From positions 166,119-230,118 of the forward strand of contig MGPB01000034.1 in assembly GCA_001795455.1 (NCBI GenBank): 64,000 nucleotides of DNA, in the 5' to 3' direction. Position 1 is the first letter of the stretch, and each line of letters opens with the position of its first letter. This DNA is from Curvibacter sp. GWA2_63_95. Lineage in GTDB: Bacteria; Pseudomonadota; Gammaproteobacteria; Burkholderiales; Burkholderiaceae_C. The notes beneath the pieces were generated by a model. That model saw only the letters and a program-made list of their open reading frames with translations. It did no database searches and had not been told where the DNA came from. This document shows, one piece after another, positions 53,044 to 61,645 of this stretch. Both the position numbers and the translations under genes were made by a program.

Positions 53044-53886
53044 TCAAAAACGCTGGTCCAACCACTGGCGCAGCGCGGCAAACACGGGCGTGGCATCCAG
53101 CTCATTAAAAATCTCGTGGTACAGGCCCTCAAAACAGCGCGTGGTGACCACGGCGGCAGGTGCCGCAGCCGCAAAGTCGCGGCTGCCCTGCGGCTGCACC
53201 AGCCGATCGTCACCGGCGTACATCAGCAAGGTGGGCACCTTCCACTGCGGCGCCAGGGCTACGGTGGCCGGGCCAGCCGTGGCAATGAAGCGGGCCAGGC
53301 GGGCGGAAATGCGGTCGTGCACCAAGCGGTCCGACTGGTACGCCGCCACCACCGCGGGGTCGTGCGAGATGTAGTTGGCGTTGAGCCCATTGCCCACGCG
53401 CAGATTGGGAAAAAACTTGGGCAGCACCGCCACCAGCAGCTTCTGGAAGCCACTGAGTCCGGGGTTCAGCGCGGGCGAGGACATGACCAGCGCATCCACC
53501 GGGCGGATCCCCAGTGACACAAAACGTCCCGCCACCAGCCCGCCCATGCTGTGGCCGAGCACGATCAACGGTGTGCTTTTTTCCATGCGGGCGCGTGTGC
53601 TGTCCACGATGTCGGCCAGATCGTCGAGCAGGCGGGTGTCGGTGGGCAGGCTGCCCGGGGCACCGCCCGATTCGCCATGGCCACACTGGTCGTAGCCCCG
53701 CACCGCAAAGCCCCAGTCATTGAGCTGGCGCGCCACATGGTCGTAGCGCCCCGCGTGCTCGCCCAGGCCGTGCACCAAGATCACCACGCCGCGCAAGTGC
53801 ACACCGGGCTCCAGCGGCCAATCTTGAATGACCACGTTATCGCCATCGCTGGCCACGAAGGTGGTAAGGGTGGTATCAGCGCACAT
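53044..53886 (-). CDS. Alpha/beta hydrolase, monoacylglycerol-lipase-like
   Basis: This 280-residue serine hydrolase of the Hydrolase_4 group has the oxyanion turn LVHGLGEHAGRYDHVA, the nucleophile Ser in VLGHSMGGLVAGRF, Asp in YAGDDRLVQP and His in GLYHEIFNE. There is no signal peptide. It lies 16 bases downstream of the M20 peptidase gene on the same strand. It probably acts on lysophospholipids or monoglycerides. Confidence 0.92.
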   Translation of the reverse strand: MCADTTLTTFVASDGDNVVIQDWPLEPGVHLRGVVILVHGLGEHAGRYDHVARQLNDWGFAVRGYDQCGHGESGGAPGSLPTDTRLLDDLADIVDSTRARMEKSTPLIVLGHSMGGLVAGRFVSLGIRPVDALVMSSPALNPGLSGFQKLLVAVLPKFFPNLRVGNGLNANYISHDPAVVAAYQSDRLVHDRISARLARFIATAGPATVALAPQWKVPTLLMYAGDDRLVQPQGSRDFAAAAPAAVVTTRCFEGLYHEIFNELDATPVFAALRQWLDQRF

Positions 53887-53902
53887 GCAGGACTTCCAGG
53901 GT

Positions 53903-55363
53903 TCAGGGGAAACGGGAGATCACCTGGGCCACCGCTGCAGTGAGCTTCTTGGCATAGGGGACGTGCAAAAATTCGTTGGGCCCATGGGCATTGCTCTTGG
54001 GCCCCAGCACACCACACACCATCATCTGCGCCTTGGGAAATCCCTTGGACAGCATGTTCATGAGTGGAATGGTGCCGCCTTGGCCGATGTGGCCACAAGG
54101 TGCGCCAAAGTGGGCTTGCGACGCTTCGTTGAGCGCAGCCTCGAACCAGGACGCGGTGCCCGGCGCATTCCAGCCCGTAGCGCTGGACAGCCCCTCGAAC
54201 GTGACTTTGGCCTGGTAGGGCGCATTGTCTTCCAGCAGCGCTTTGAGCTCCTGCACCGCTGTGGCGGCCTCCACCAGCGGCGGCAGGCGCAGGCTGAGCT
54301 TGAAGGCGGTGTAGGGGCGCAACACATTGCCAGCGTTCTTCATCTCCGGAAAACCATCGGCTCCGGTCACGCTCAAGGTAGGCTGCCAAGTCCGCTTGAG
54401 CAGGGCCTCCAGCGGGTCTGTGGTGGTGGGTAGGGCAAAGGTGGTGGCTCCACCACAGTCGTAATGGGCCCAGGGGAAGCGCTTGAACAGTTCGTCGCCC
54501 AAAATACCCGCGGTCGCCTGGGCCTGCTGCAGTCGCTCGCTTGGTACTTCGCAGTGAAAGCTGGCTGGCAAGAGGCGACCGGTCTTGCTGTCTTCCAGAC
54601 GGTCCAGTACCTGGCGCATGATGCGAAAACTCGATGGCACCAGACCGCTGGCATCGCCCGAGTGGATGCCTTCGGTGAGGATCTCCACCTTGAGCACGCC
54701 ACTGGCCATGCCACGCAGGCTGTTGGTGAGCCAAAGCTGGTCGTAATTGCCGGCGCCCGAGTCCAGGCACACCACCAGCCCCACATCGCCCAGACGGGGC
54801 TTGAGGAGGTCAATGTACGGTAGCAAATCGTAGGAACCGCTTTCCTCGCATGTCTCAATCAAGCCGACCACACGCGGGTGGGCGACGTTCTGGCTCTTGA
54901 GCGCCTGCAGTGCAGCGATGGCGGCGTAGGCGGCATAACCATCGTCGGCGCCGCCCCGGCCATACAACTTGCCGTCTTCGTATTTGGGGGTCCACGGGCC
55001 CAGGTCGTTGCGCCAGCCCGAGAACTCGGGTTGCTTGTCCAAGTGGCCATACATCAACACGGTCTGGGCTGAAGCGCTACCGCTGGCCGCCACCTCAAAG
55101 AAGATCACTGGCGTGCGCCCTTCCAGACGCACCACCTCCAGCGTGAGGCCGGAGATCTTTTGCGACTCGATCCACTGCGCAGTGTTGCGCACGACGGTGT
55201 CGATATAGCCTTCGCTGGCCCAATCAGCATCGAACAAGGGGGACTTGGCGGGAATGCGGATGTAGTCTTCCAGACGGTGAACAATGTCACGGTCCCAGAC
55301 TTGACTGACCTGCTCCAGCGCTTGCGGCGCATTCAAGGCGGCGGACGGTACGCGGGCGTTCAT
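53903..55363 (-). CDS. M20 family dipeptidase/metallopeptidase
   Basis: This 486-residue zinc peptidase has metal ligands at MYGHLDKQPE (His, Asp), GADDGYAAYAA (Asp), ETCEESGSYD (catalytic Glu-Glu) and LDSGAGNYD. A lid/dimer domain lies in the middle and HGPNEFLHV near the end supplies the last His. It is most similar to the carnosinase/ArgE-like dipeptidases (PepV/CNDP group). A GGAG ribosome site precedes the start at 55363. It shares the strand with the lipase gene. Confidence 0.93.
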   Translation of the reverse strand: MNARVPSAALNAPQALEQVSQVWDRDIVHRLEDYIRIPAKSPLFDADWASEGYIDTVVRNTAQWIESQKISGLTLEVVRLEGRTPVIFFEVAASGSASAQTVLMYGHLDKQPEFSGWRNDLGPWTPKYEDGKLYGRGGADDGYAAYAAIAALQALKSQNVAHPRVVGLIETCEESGSYDLLPYIDLLKPRLGDVGLVVCLDSGAGNYDQLWLTNSLRGMASGVLKVEILTEGIHSGDASGLVPSSFRIMRQVLDRLEDSKTGRLLPASFHCEVPSERLQQAQATAGILGDELFKRFPWAHYDCGGATTFALPTTTDPLEALLKRTWQPTLSVTGADGFPEMKNAGNVLRPYTAFKLSLRLPPLVEAATAVQELKALLEDNAPYQAKVTFEGLSSATGWNAPGTASWFEAALNEASQAHFGAPCGHIGQGGTIPLMNMLSKGFPKAQMMVCGVLGPKSNAHGPNEFLHVPYAKKLTAAVAQVISRFP

Positions 55364-55440
55364 GGCGAACTCCTGAATCGGCAGAGTTGGTAAGGCGACA
55401 TCATGCCATGGGCTCGGCCGCTTCCGGCCGTGGCAAACCC

Positions 55441-56268
55441 TCAACGCAACAGCGATTGGCGCCAGCGCAGGCCCTGACTGGTGGCGCCAGGTACAGCACC
55501 ACCCCGTGGACGGTACTCGCACCCCACCCAGCCGGCATAGCCCATCTGGTCCAGCAGCTTCAGCAGGTAGCTGTAATTCAGCTCGCCCCCGTCGGGCTCC
55601 TCGCGCTCGGGCACACTGGCAATCTGGATATGGCCCACGGCGCCGGTGGGCAGGTACTGGCGCAGCTTGCTGGCCACGTCCCCCTCCGTCACCTGGCAGT
55701 GGTAGAGGTCCATCTGCACCTGCAAATTGGGCGCCCCCACCTCCGCCACCACCGCATGGGCCCGAGCCTGGTGGCGCAAAAAGTAGCCTGGCATGTCGCG
55801 TGGATTGAGCGGTTCAATCAGCAGGGTGCAGCCCAGCGCCGCCGCCTGCCCAGCGGCCCAACGCAGGTTGTGCACATAGGTGGTGTGCAGCATGTCCAAA
55901 TTGGCATCCGGCGGCACCAGCCCCGCCATCACATGGATGCGCGGGCATTGCAAGGCCTGGGCATAACGCAAGGCTTCGGTGATGCCCGCGCGAAACTCCG
56001 CCTCGCGCCCCGGCAGGCAGGCGGTACCGCGTTCACCGCGGTCCCAGGCGCTGGCCATGGTGGCCAGGTCAGCGCCCCCCGGCGGTGCATTGAGCAGCAC
56101 CTGCTGCAGGCCCGCCTGTCGCAGCGCGTGCGCAATCTCGCCCGCGGTCCACGCATAGGGAAACAAAAACTCCACCCCCGCAAAGCCGTCATGGGCCGCC
56201 GCGGCAAAGCGCTCCAAAAACGGGAGCTCGGGGTACAGAAAGCTCAGGTTGGCGGCAAAGCGGGGCAT
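55441..56268 (-). CDS. hyi: Hydroxypyruvate isomerase
   Basis: This 275-residue TIM-barrel isomerase of the Hyi/OtnI group begins [21 protein letters not shown]. The metal-binding residues lie in [15 protein letters not shown] (Glu), QMDLYHCQ (Asp), [13 protein letters not shown] (His) and GCEYRPRG (Glu). It interconverts hydroxypyruvate and tartronate semialdehyde (glyoxylate pathway) or a 2-oxo-tetronate phosphate. No gcl or glxR is adjacent, so the pathway here is unproven. Confidence 0.88.
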   Translation of the reverse strand: MPRFAANLSFLYPELPFLERFAAAAHDGFAGVEFLFPYAWTAGEIAHALRQAGLQQVLLNAPPGGADLATMASAWDRGERGTACLPGREAEFRAGITEALRYAQALQCPRIHVMAGLVPPDANLDMLHTTYVHNLRWAAGQAAALGCTLLIEPLNPRDMPGYFLRHQARAHAVVAEVGAPNLQVQMDLYHCQVTEGDVASKLRQYLPTGAVGHIQIASVPEREEPDGGELNYSYLLKLLDQMGYAGWVGCEYRPRGGAVPGATSQGLRWRQSLLR

Positions 56269-56293
56269 GGCAATGGCCGGTTCAACGCGGCAT

Positions 56294-56875
56294 TCAGCGG
56301 GCCAGCTTGTAGACCGAGGTACCGGCGCGCAGATTCGGTGCGAAGCGGACGGTACGGCCATCCTGCAGACCAAAGCTGTCGAGCACGCGCAAGCCATTGC
56401 GCTGCGCCAAGACGGCCAGGTCGGCATGGGTGCCGACGCGAATGTTGGGCGTGTCGTACCACTGGTAGGGCAGGCGCTTGGTGACTGGCATGCGGCCTTG
56501 CAGGATGCTCAGGCGGTTGGGCCAGTGCGCAAAGTTGGGGAAGGCCACGATGCCGACCCGACCCACACGCGCCGTTTCCTTGAGCATGGTTTCGGCATTG
56601 CGCAAGTGCTGCAGCGTGTCGATCTGCAGCACCACGTCAAAGCTGGCGTCGCCAAACATGCTCAGGCCCTGGTCCAGATTGAGCTGCAGCACATTCACTC
56701 CGCGCTGCACGCAGGCCAGCACGTTGGCATCGTCCAGCTCCACGCCGTAACCACTGCAACCGCGCTCGCGCTGCAAGTAGTCCAACATGGCACCGTCGCC
56801 ACAGCCGAGGTCGAGCACACGCGCACCGTGGGGTACCAGGCCGGCAATGGCGTGCAGGGTATTCAAGTCCGTCAT
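56294..56875 (-). CDS. metW: Methionine biosynthesis protein MetW
   Basis: This 193-residue AdoMet-binding methyltransferase-like protein carries [16 protein letters not shown] at residues 20-35 and then [25 protein letters not shown], the MetW hallmark. MetW activates MetX in Proteobacteria that use the MetX-type acyltransferase. Its start overlaps the metX stop by 4 bases, so both are made from one message under the SAM-II-like leader. Confidence 0.95.
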   Translation of the reverse strand: MTDLNTLHAIAGLVPHGARVLDLGCGDGAMLDYLQRERGCSGYGVELDDANVLACVQRGVNVLQLNLDQGLSMFGDASFDVVLQIDTLQHLRNAETMLKETARVGRVGIVAFPNFAHWPNRLSILQGRMPVTKRLPYQWYDTPNIRVGTHADLAVLAQRNGLRVLDSFGLQDGRTVRFAPNLRAGTSVYKLAR

Positions 56876-58020
56876 GCCGCCACCTTCAAACCGTTGGAAA
56901 TGCTATCGAAATAAGAGCGCATCACGCCCATGTAACGGGGGTCGTCGAGCAAAAAAGCATCGTGGCCGTGCGGCGCATCGATTTCGGCGTAGCTGACGTC
57001 ACGCTTGTTGTCCAACAAGGCTTTCACCACCTCGCGGCTGCGTTTGGGACTGAAGCGCCAGTCGGTGGTGAAACTCACCAGCAGGAATTTGCAGGTGGCG
57101 CGTGCCAGTGCCTGGCTCAGGTCGCCGCCAAAGGGCTTGGCCGGGTCAAAGTAGTCCAGCGCCCGCGTGATCAGCAGGTAGGTGTTGGCGTCAAAGTATT
57201 CGGCAAACTTGTCACCCTGGTAGCGCAGGTAGCTCTCAATCTGGAACTCCACATCCTGGGTGCTGTATTTGTACCCACTGGCACTGGCCAGCACCGCATC
57301 CTTCAGCTCACGCCCGAACTTTTCGTTCATCACATCGTCGCTCAGGTAGGTGATGTGGCCAATCATGCGGGCAATGCGCAGCCCCCGCTTGGGGATGACA
57401 CCATGTTCGTAGAAATGACCGCCATGAAAGTCGGGGTCAGTGACGATGGCGCGGCGTGCCACTTCATTGAAGGCAATGTTTTCCGCATTCAGGTTGGGCG
57501 CACTGGCCACCACCACGGCATGGCGCATGCGTTCGGGGTACTGCAGCGTCCAGCTCAAGGCCTGCATGCCGCCCAAGGACCCCCCCAGCACCGCGGCCAG
57601 GGTCTGGATGCCCAGCGCATCCAGCAGGCGGGCCTGGGCATTGACCCAGTCTTCCACGGTCACCACGGGAAAGTCGGCGCCATAGACCTTGCCCGTGTCG
57701 GGATGGGTGTGCATGGGGCCGGTGGAGCCGAAGCAGGAGCCCAGGTTGTTCACGCCAATCACGAAGAACTTGTTGGTATCCACCGACTTGCCGGGACCAA
57801 TCATGTTGTCCCACCAGCCTTCGGACTTGTCCTGGCCTTCGTACACACCCGCCACATGGTGGGAGGCGTTGAGTGCATGGCAGACCAGCACGGCGTTGGA
57901 TTTGTCGGCGTTCAGGGTCCCGTAGGTCTCATAACTCAGGGAATAGCCGTGGATGCTTGCCCCGCTTTGCAGCGGCAAAGGGGCATCAAACGTGATGGAC
58001 TGGGGCGTGGCAATCAGCAT
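56872..58020 (-). CDS. metX: Homoserine O-acyltransferase MetX
   Basis: This is a 382-residue alpha/beta hydrolase-fold enzyme, first step from homoserine towards methionine. The nucleophile is S148 in [22 protein letters not shown] is the family mark; Asp and His lie in [10 protein letters not shown] and [12 protein letters not shown]. Whether acetyl or succinyl is used cannot be read safely; many metW-linked MetX use succinyl-CoA. The start ATG at 58020 stands right behind the T-run of a terminator and has no ribosome site before it. It is controlled by an upstream SAM-II-like aptamer. Confidence 0.95.
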   Translation of the reverse strand: MLIATPQSITFDAPLPLQSGASIHGYSLSYETYGTLNADKSNAVLVCHALNASHHVAGVYEGQDKSEGWWDNMIGPGKSVDTNKFFVIGVNNLGSCFGSTGPMHTHPDTGKVYGADFPVVTVEDWVNAQARLLDALGIQTLAAVLGGSLGGMQALSWTLQYPERMRHAVVVASAPNLNAENIAFNEVARRAIVTDPDFHGGHFYEHGVIPKRGLRIARMIGHITYLSDDVMNEKFGRELKDAVLASASGYKYSTQDVEFQIESYLRYQGDKFAEYFDANTYLLITRALDYFDPAKPFGGDLSQALARATCKFLLVSFTTDWRFSPKRSREVVKALLDNKRDVSYAEIDAPHGHDAFLLDDPRYMGVMRSYFDSISNGLKVAA

Positions 58021-58059
58021 AAAAAACAAAACCCGGCAACGCTAAACGCGGGCCGGGTT
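58021..58059 (-). terminator. Intrinsic terminator / attenuator abutting the metX start
   Basis: On the minus strand the arms AACCCGGC (58059-58052) and GCCGGGTT (58037-58030) enclose CCGCGTTTAGCGTT and are followed by TTGTTTTTT, which ends one base before the metX ATG. A terminator placed between an aptamer and its gene is the usual off-switch of a transcriptional riboswitch. Confidence 0.85.
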
Positions 58060-58075
58060 GCAATGCCAGAAGGCG

Positions 58076-58130
58076 GGTCCGTGTTTAGCTGTATTTATTA
58101 AGCGCCCGCAAGCTGGAGCAAATTGGCGCT
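58076..58130 (-). promoter_or_regulatory. SAM-II-like riboswitch of metX-metW
   Basis: On the minus strand AGCGCC (58130-58125) pairs with GGCGCT (58106-58101) as P1. Inside are AATTTGCTCC and AGCTTGC. After P1 comes TAATAAATACAGCTAAACA, matching the conserved (G/A)ATAAAT-AGCTAAA strand of SAM-II, and then CGG for the pseudoknot. A -10-like TATACT (58146-58141) places the transcript start about 4 bases before P1. The gene below is metX, the classical SAM-II target. Confidence 0.85.
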
Positions 58131-58140
58131 GTGAGCGGGC

Positions 58141-58146
58141 AGTATA
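58141..58146 (-). promoter_or_regulatory. Candidate -10 element of the metX leader
   Basis: TATACT on the minus strand lies 11-16 bases before the SAM-II P1 helix, giving a plausible start of the leader RNA. No good -35 is seen in the sequence toward 58170, which is the end of the GDT1-family gene. Confidence 0.5.
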
Positions 58147-58160
58147 CCAAGCGGGCCCTT

Positions 58161-58733
58161 TCAGGCCAGCAGCGCCACCAGGCCCAGCACCGCAAAAATC
58201 AGCGCCGATACCAGGTGCACCACACGCATCGGCACCAGGCGTGTCATGCGCTCGCCCAGCCAGACCACCGGCGCGTTGGCCAGCATCATGCCCAGCGTGG
58301 TACCTGCCACCACCCAGAAGTAGGCGTTGTAGCGGGCGGCCAGCATGACGGTGGCGATTTGGGTTTTATCGCCCATTTCGGCCAGAAAGAAGGCCACCAC
58401 GGTCGTGCCAAAGACGCCCCAGCGCGGCTGTGCATCGGTGTCTTCTTCGTCGAGCTTGTCGGGGATCAACATCCACACGGCCATGGCAATGAAGGAGGCG
58501 CCCAGAATCCAGCGCAGAGTCGTGGGGCCGATGACGGTGGTGACCCAGGCCCCCAGGGCGCCGGCCATGGCATGGTTGGCCAGGGTAGCGACCAGAATGC
58601 CCCAGACGATGGGCCAGGGTTTGCGAAAACGCGCGGCGAGGATGAGCGCGAGCAACTGGGTTTTGTCGCCCATTTCTGCAAGCGCAACGATACCGGTGGA
58701 GAGGAAAAAGGCTTCCATGAATGAAGAGTCCAT
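58161..58733 (-). CDS. GDT1/TMEM165 (UPF0016) family manganese transporter
   Basis: This 190-residue inner-membrane protein has about six helices in two homologous halves, each with the family motif: ALAEMGDKTQLLALILAARF and FLAEMGDKTQIATVMLAARY. Both E-x-G-D-K-T motifs are intact. Bacterial members (MneA) export Mn2+. The yybP-ykoY leader upstream supports manganese. The start may also be ATG at 58718 (MEAFFLSTG). Transcription continues toward metX, which has its own leader. Confidence 0.92.
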   Translation of the reverse strand: MDSSFMEAFFLSTGIVALAEMGDKTQLLALILAARFRKPWPIVWGILVATLANHAMAGALGAWVTTVIGPTTLRWILGASFIAMAVWMLIPDKLDEEDTDAQPRWGVFGTTVVAFFLAEMGDKTQIATVMLAARYNAYFWVVAGTTLGMMLANAPVVWLGERMTRLVPMRVVHLVSALIFAVLGLVALLA

Positions 58734-58912
58734 GGCCGGGGACCTACCCATGACTGCACGACACCCCCGGCCGAAATCAGAGGCGTGCAGTCAAAGGTCT
58801 CGCCAAAACCCGCGAAACGGGCTCTGCTTGCGCCATGGGTGCCGTTGCCGGCACCACAAGTCTGTTGACGCAAGCCCCTCTCAATGAAGAAGGGCGGCTA
58901 CTCCCCAATGAC
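58734..58912 (-). promoter_or_regulatory. yybP-ykoY (manganese) riboswitch of the GDT1-family gene
   Basis: On the minus strand the two diagnostic loops are present: GGGGAGTAGCCG (58906-58895) and GAGACCTTTGACTGC (58801-58787), with stems between (GGTGCCGGCAACGGCACC and GCCCGTTTCGCGGG). Downstream, CGTGCAGTCA (58760-58751) can pair with TGACTGCACG (58793-58784), the 3' side of the aptamer. GGCCGGGG (58772-58765) can pair with CCCCGGCC (58741-58734), directly before the ATG. The two helices give a plausible ON/OFF switch of translation. Confidence 0.88.
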
Positions 58913-58958
58913 AGCCCGCATTGTACCCGCCGGCCCCTCAGGCCTCGCGGCCCCGATC

Positions 58959-58974
58959 TGGCGCATTTTTTGCT
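58959..58974 (+). promoter_or_regulatory. Sigma-54 promoter of amtB
   Basis: TGGCGC-ATTTT-TTGCT matches the -24/-12 consensus TGGCAC-N5-TTGCW with one change and the exact GG-N10-GC spacing. Transcription would start near 58985, 62 bases before the amtB ATG. Nitrogen-regulated ammonium transporters are standard NtrC/sigma-54 targets. Confidence 0.75.
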
Positions 58975-58980
58975 TTCTTT

Positions 58981-59016
58981 TGGTGCATGGAGCAAATTTC
59001 ACATGGATTTGCACCA
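58981..59016. other. Inverted repeat TGGTGCA / TGCACCA in the amtB leader
   Basis: TGGTGCA (58981-58987) and TGCACCA (59010-59016) are perfect inverted copies with a 22-base spacer. The arms resemble NtrC half-sites (GGTGCA) but in outward order and downstream of the start, so a leader hairpin or a regulator site are both possible. Confidence 0.4.
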
Positions 59017-59046
59017 ATAAGCAGCATTTCAATACAAGAGGAACTT

Positions 59047-60249
59047 ATGGAAGCACTCAAACAGGGCGCGGATGCCTTGTTCATCCTGCTCGGCGCCATC
59101 ATGGTGTTGGCCATGCACGCCGGTTTTGCCTTTCTGGAGCTGGGTACGGTCCGCCGCAAAAACCAGGTTAATGCGCTGGTGAAGATCTTGGTGGACTTCT
59201 CGGTCTCCACCGTCGTCTACTTTGCGGTGGGCTACGCCGTGGCCTATGGCACCACCTTCTTCGTGGGCGCAGAGCAGTTGGCCGCCAAGAACGGCTACGA
59301 CCTGGTGAAGTTCTTCTTCCTGCTGACCTTTGCTGCCGCCATTCCCGCCATCATCTCGGGGGGAATTGCCGAGCGCGCCAAGTTCTGGCCCCAACTGATT
59401 GCCACCGCGGTCATCGTCGGTTTTGTCTACCCCTTTTTCGAGGGCATTGTGTGGAACCAGCACTTTGGCGTGCAGGCCTGGATCAAGGGCCTGACCGGCG
59501 CCGAGTTCCATGACTTTGCCGGCAGCGTGGTGGTGCACGCCGTGGGCGGCTGGATTGCACTGGGCGCCGTGCTGCTGCTGGGCGCGCGCAGCAACCGCTA
59601 CCGCAAGGATGGCGCCATCTCCGCACATCCACCGTCCAGCATTCCCTTCCTCGCACTGGGCGCCTGGATTCTGACGGTGGGCTGGTTTGGCTTCAACGTG
59701 ATGAGCGCGCAGACGCTGGACAAGATCAGCGGCCTGGTGGCAGTGAACTCCCTCATGGCCATGGTGGGCGGCACGCTGGCCGCGCTGGCGGTGGGCAAAA
59801 ACGACCCGGGCTTTGTGCACAACGGCCCGCTGGCCGGGTTGGTGGCAGTGTGTGCGGGCTCCGACCTCATGCATCCGCTGGGCGCGCTGGTGGTGGGCGG
59901 CGTGGCCGGCGCCATCTTTGTGGTGATGTTCACGCTCACGCAGAACAAATGGAAGATTGACGACGTGCTGGGCGTATGGCCCTTGCACGGCCTGTGCGGC
60001 ACCTGGGGTGGCGTGGCAGCCGGCATTTTTGGCAGCCAGACCCTGGGTGGCCTGGGCGGCGTGAGCCTGGGCGCGCAGGTGATTGGCACGCTGATGGGCG
60101 TAGCCTGGGCCACCGCCGGGGGCTTTGTGGTCTACGGCGTGCTCAAGGCAACCATCGGCCTGCGCCTGAGCCAAGAGGAGGAATTCGACGGCGCCGACCT
60201 CTCCATCCACAAAATCAGCGCAACCCCCGAACGCGAGGCGAACTGGTAG
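59047..60249 (+). CDS. amtB: Ammonium transporter AmtB
   Basis: This 400-residue, 11-helix channel has the phenylalanine/histidine gate regions in FAAAIPAIISGGIAERAKF and FHDFAGSVVVHAVGGWIALGA (first pore His). CAGSDLMHPLGALVVGG and LHGLCGTWGG carry the twin-His region and lower pore. The cytoplasmic tail (LRLSQEEEFDGADLSIHKI) is the usual PII contact. There is no glnK beside it. GAGGAA precedes the ATG at 59047. A sigma-54 element lies upstream. There is no cleavable signal peptide in the chosen frame. Confidence 0.95.
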   Translation: MEALKQGADALFILLGAIMVLAMHAGFAFLELGTVRRKNQVNALVKILVDFSVSTVVYFAVGYAVAYGTTFFVGAEQLAAKNGYDLVKFFFLLTFAAAIPAIISGGIAERAKFWPQLIATAVIVGFVYPFFEGIVWNQHFGVQAWIKGLTGAEFHDFAGSVVVHAVGGWIALGAVLLLGARSNRYRKDGAISAHPPSSIPFLALGAWILTVGWFGFNVMSAQTLDKISGLVAVNSLMAMVGGTLAALAVGKNDPGFVHNGPLAGLVAVCAGSDLMHPLGALVVGGVAGAIFVVMFTLTQNKWKIDDVLGVWPLHGLCGTWGGVAAGIFGSQTLGGLGGVSLGAQVIGTLMGVAWATAGGFVVYGVLKATIGLRLSQEEEFDGADLSIHKISATPEREANW

Positions 60250-60271
60250 AACGGAACGAAGAGGCCTGATT

Positions 60272-60334
60272 GCTCCTGATTCAGGAGCTGCTTGCGCATA
60301 TTCCACGGGGCCTAGAGGCCAATTTGATACTCAA
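60272..60334 (+). repeat. Dispersed ~60-bp repeat, family A, intergenic copy after amtB
   Basis: GCTCCTGATTCAGGAGC (60272-60288) is followed by TGCTTGCGCATATTCCACGG, GGCCTAGAGGCC and AATTTGATACTCAA. It lies between convergent amtB and the DoxX gene and is one of the best-preserved copies. Confidence 0.92.
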
Positions 60335-60356
60335 GGTACCCCGCCGGATCGCGGAC

Positions 60357-60851
60357 TCAGGTTGGCAGCGATGCCCAGCGCCGCAACACAGGCCCCAGCG
60401 ACAGGCGGCCACAACCATACAAGGCCAACACCGCCAGCAGCACACCCCAGGTCACGTGCTGTTGCAAGGCCGCGGGCGCAATCTCGGCCAGTGCCAGCAC
60501 CGCCACGCCATTCACCACACTGAGGCCCAGCGCCGCAAACCGCCCGGCCAGGCCCAGCACCAGCAACACGGGCAAGACCAGCTCACCCGCAGTCCCCATT
60601 GCTGCGGCCACCGCGGGCGAGAGCAGGGGCACGTGGTACTCGTCAGCAAACAGGGCCAGCGTGATGTCCCAGTCGCGCAGCTTGGTCAGGCCTGAGAGAA
60701 AAAACACCTGCGCCACATACAGGCGCGCCAGCAGCGCAGCCAGGGGTTGCAAGGCGTTCAGACCCCGCTCTACCCAGTCCCACAGCGCCAGCGCGCGGGC
60801 AGTCCTGGAAGCGGCGAGGAGGTGCCAAGAGGGCATGGAGGTAGGCGTCAT
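60357..60851 (-). CDS. DoxX family membrane protein (bufferin operon, BufD-like)
   Basis: This 164-residue inner-membrane protein has four hydrophobic helices. ARLYVAQVFFLSGLTKLRDW and LFADEYHVPLLSP fit DoxX. DoxX-type proteins often accompany DUF2282/MNIO (bufferin) operons, where they may handle electrons or thiols at the membrane. Its ATG overlaps the bufC stop by 4 bases, making it the last gene of that operon. Confidence 0.88.
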   Translation of the reverse strand: MTPTSMPSWHLLAASRTARALALWDWVERGLNALQPLAALLARLYVAQVFFLSGLTKLRDWDITLALFADEYHVPLLSPAVAAAMGTAGELVLPVLLVLGLAGRFAALGLSVVNGVAVLALAEIAPAALQQHVTWGVLLAVLALYGCGRLSLGPVLRRWASLPT

Positions 60852-61645
60852 CGCGGCGTGGGTGGGGTTGAAAAATCAGGGGCCTGGACGGCCAGCAGCA
60901 GTCCGCTCTGCACGGCGTCGGTGAACCAGGCGTTGATGTCGAGTTGCGGGGCGGCATCCATGGCCGCCCCCAGCGACACGCCTTGCAGCAGGGCCGTCGC
61001 AAAAAGGGCCTCGTCGGGCAAGGCATGCCGCAACCGCGGGCGGTAGCCCTGGCGCCAGACCAGGGCATTTTCCGCCTGGCCCGCATGCAGCAGGGTTGCC
61101 GCCTCGGCCAGGGTCACCCCCTCATCCCCATGCGCCAGCACCAGGCTGGCCGCGGGCCATGGGCTGTGCAGCAGTGCCGTGCCGGGGGCGAGCTGGAGCT
61201 GCAGCACGTCCAGGTCGTGGCTGCCCAGCAGGGCCAGGGTGGCGGGCTGCAGTTCGGCATCGGGCGCACTGGCACAGGTGTGCAGCGCCCACTCCACCCG
61301 GGCAACATCGGCCAGGTACGGATCGTCTGCCAGCTGTGGGCTGGCAGCCACAAAATCGGTCAGAGTGTTGCCCCACCGCGCCATGTCGCCCACCTGGGGC
61401 GGCGAGGCATGCCACAGCGCGCGCGCCAGGGCGGCAAAACTCTCTGCGCCCAACATCTGGGCCAGCACCGGGTAGGCCGCCAGCAGCGCACGCTCAGCCA
61501 GGGCACGCCCATTGGATTGGTAAGCTTTTAGGCCTCTAACCCCCATGGAATCTGCGCAAATAGCTATATTTTTTATAGCATTTTCAATGTCCAGCGAAAA
61601 CAAGCCTTCCAAGAAACGCTGCTGTTGCTGTGCCAGCGCGCTCAT
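60848..61645 (-). CDS. BufC/HvfC-like RiPP recognition protein (DUF2063), with in-frame repeat
   Basis: This 265-residue protein has an N-terminal DUF2063 domain (about 1-110, [18 protein letters not shown], then [21 protein letters not shown]) and a C-terminal region as in HvfC/BufC. It partners the MNIO enzyme in binding the precursor peptide. A family A repeat (61522-61579) encodes about 20 residues of the N-terminal part ([19 protein letters not shown]), in a place where relatives are also variable. The start overlaps the stop of the MNIO gene by 4 bases; the next gene overlaps it by 4 bases. Confidence 0.87.
   Translation of the reverse strand: MSALAQQQQRFLEGLFSLDIENAIKNIAICADSMGVRGLKAYQSNGRALAERALLAAYPVLAQMLGAESFAALARALWHASPPQVGDMARWGNTLTDFVAASPQLADDPYLADVARVEWALHTCASAPDAELQPATLALLGSHDLDVLQLQLAPGTALLHSPWPAASLVLAHGDEGVTLAEAATLLHAGQAENALVWRQGYRPRLRHALPDEALFATALLQGVSLGAAMDAAPQLDINAWFTDAVQSGLLLAVQAPDFSTPPTPR
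61522..61579 (-). repeat. Dispersed repeat, family A, copy inside bufC
   Basis: On the minus strand it reads GCTATAAAAAATATAGC (61579-61563), then TATTTGCGCAGATTCCATGG and GGGTTAGAGGCC. Unlike the other intragenic copies it is read in the sense direction, giving [18 protein letters not shown]. Confidence 0.85.

Noticed and set aside
58080..58100. Possible family A repeat (TTTAGCTGTATTTATT)
   Set aside because: It is the conserved strand of the SAM-II-like aptamer and lacks the palindrome and the CTAGAGGCC arm.
58838..58856. NtrC-like palindrome (GGTGCC-N6-GGCACC) upstream of amtB
   Set aside because: It is better explained as an internal stem of the yybP-ykoY leader; half-site order is opposite to NtrC sites.
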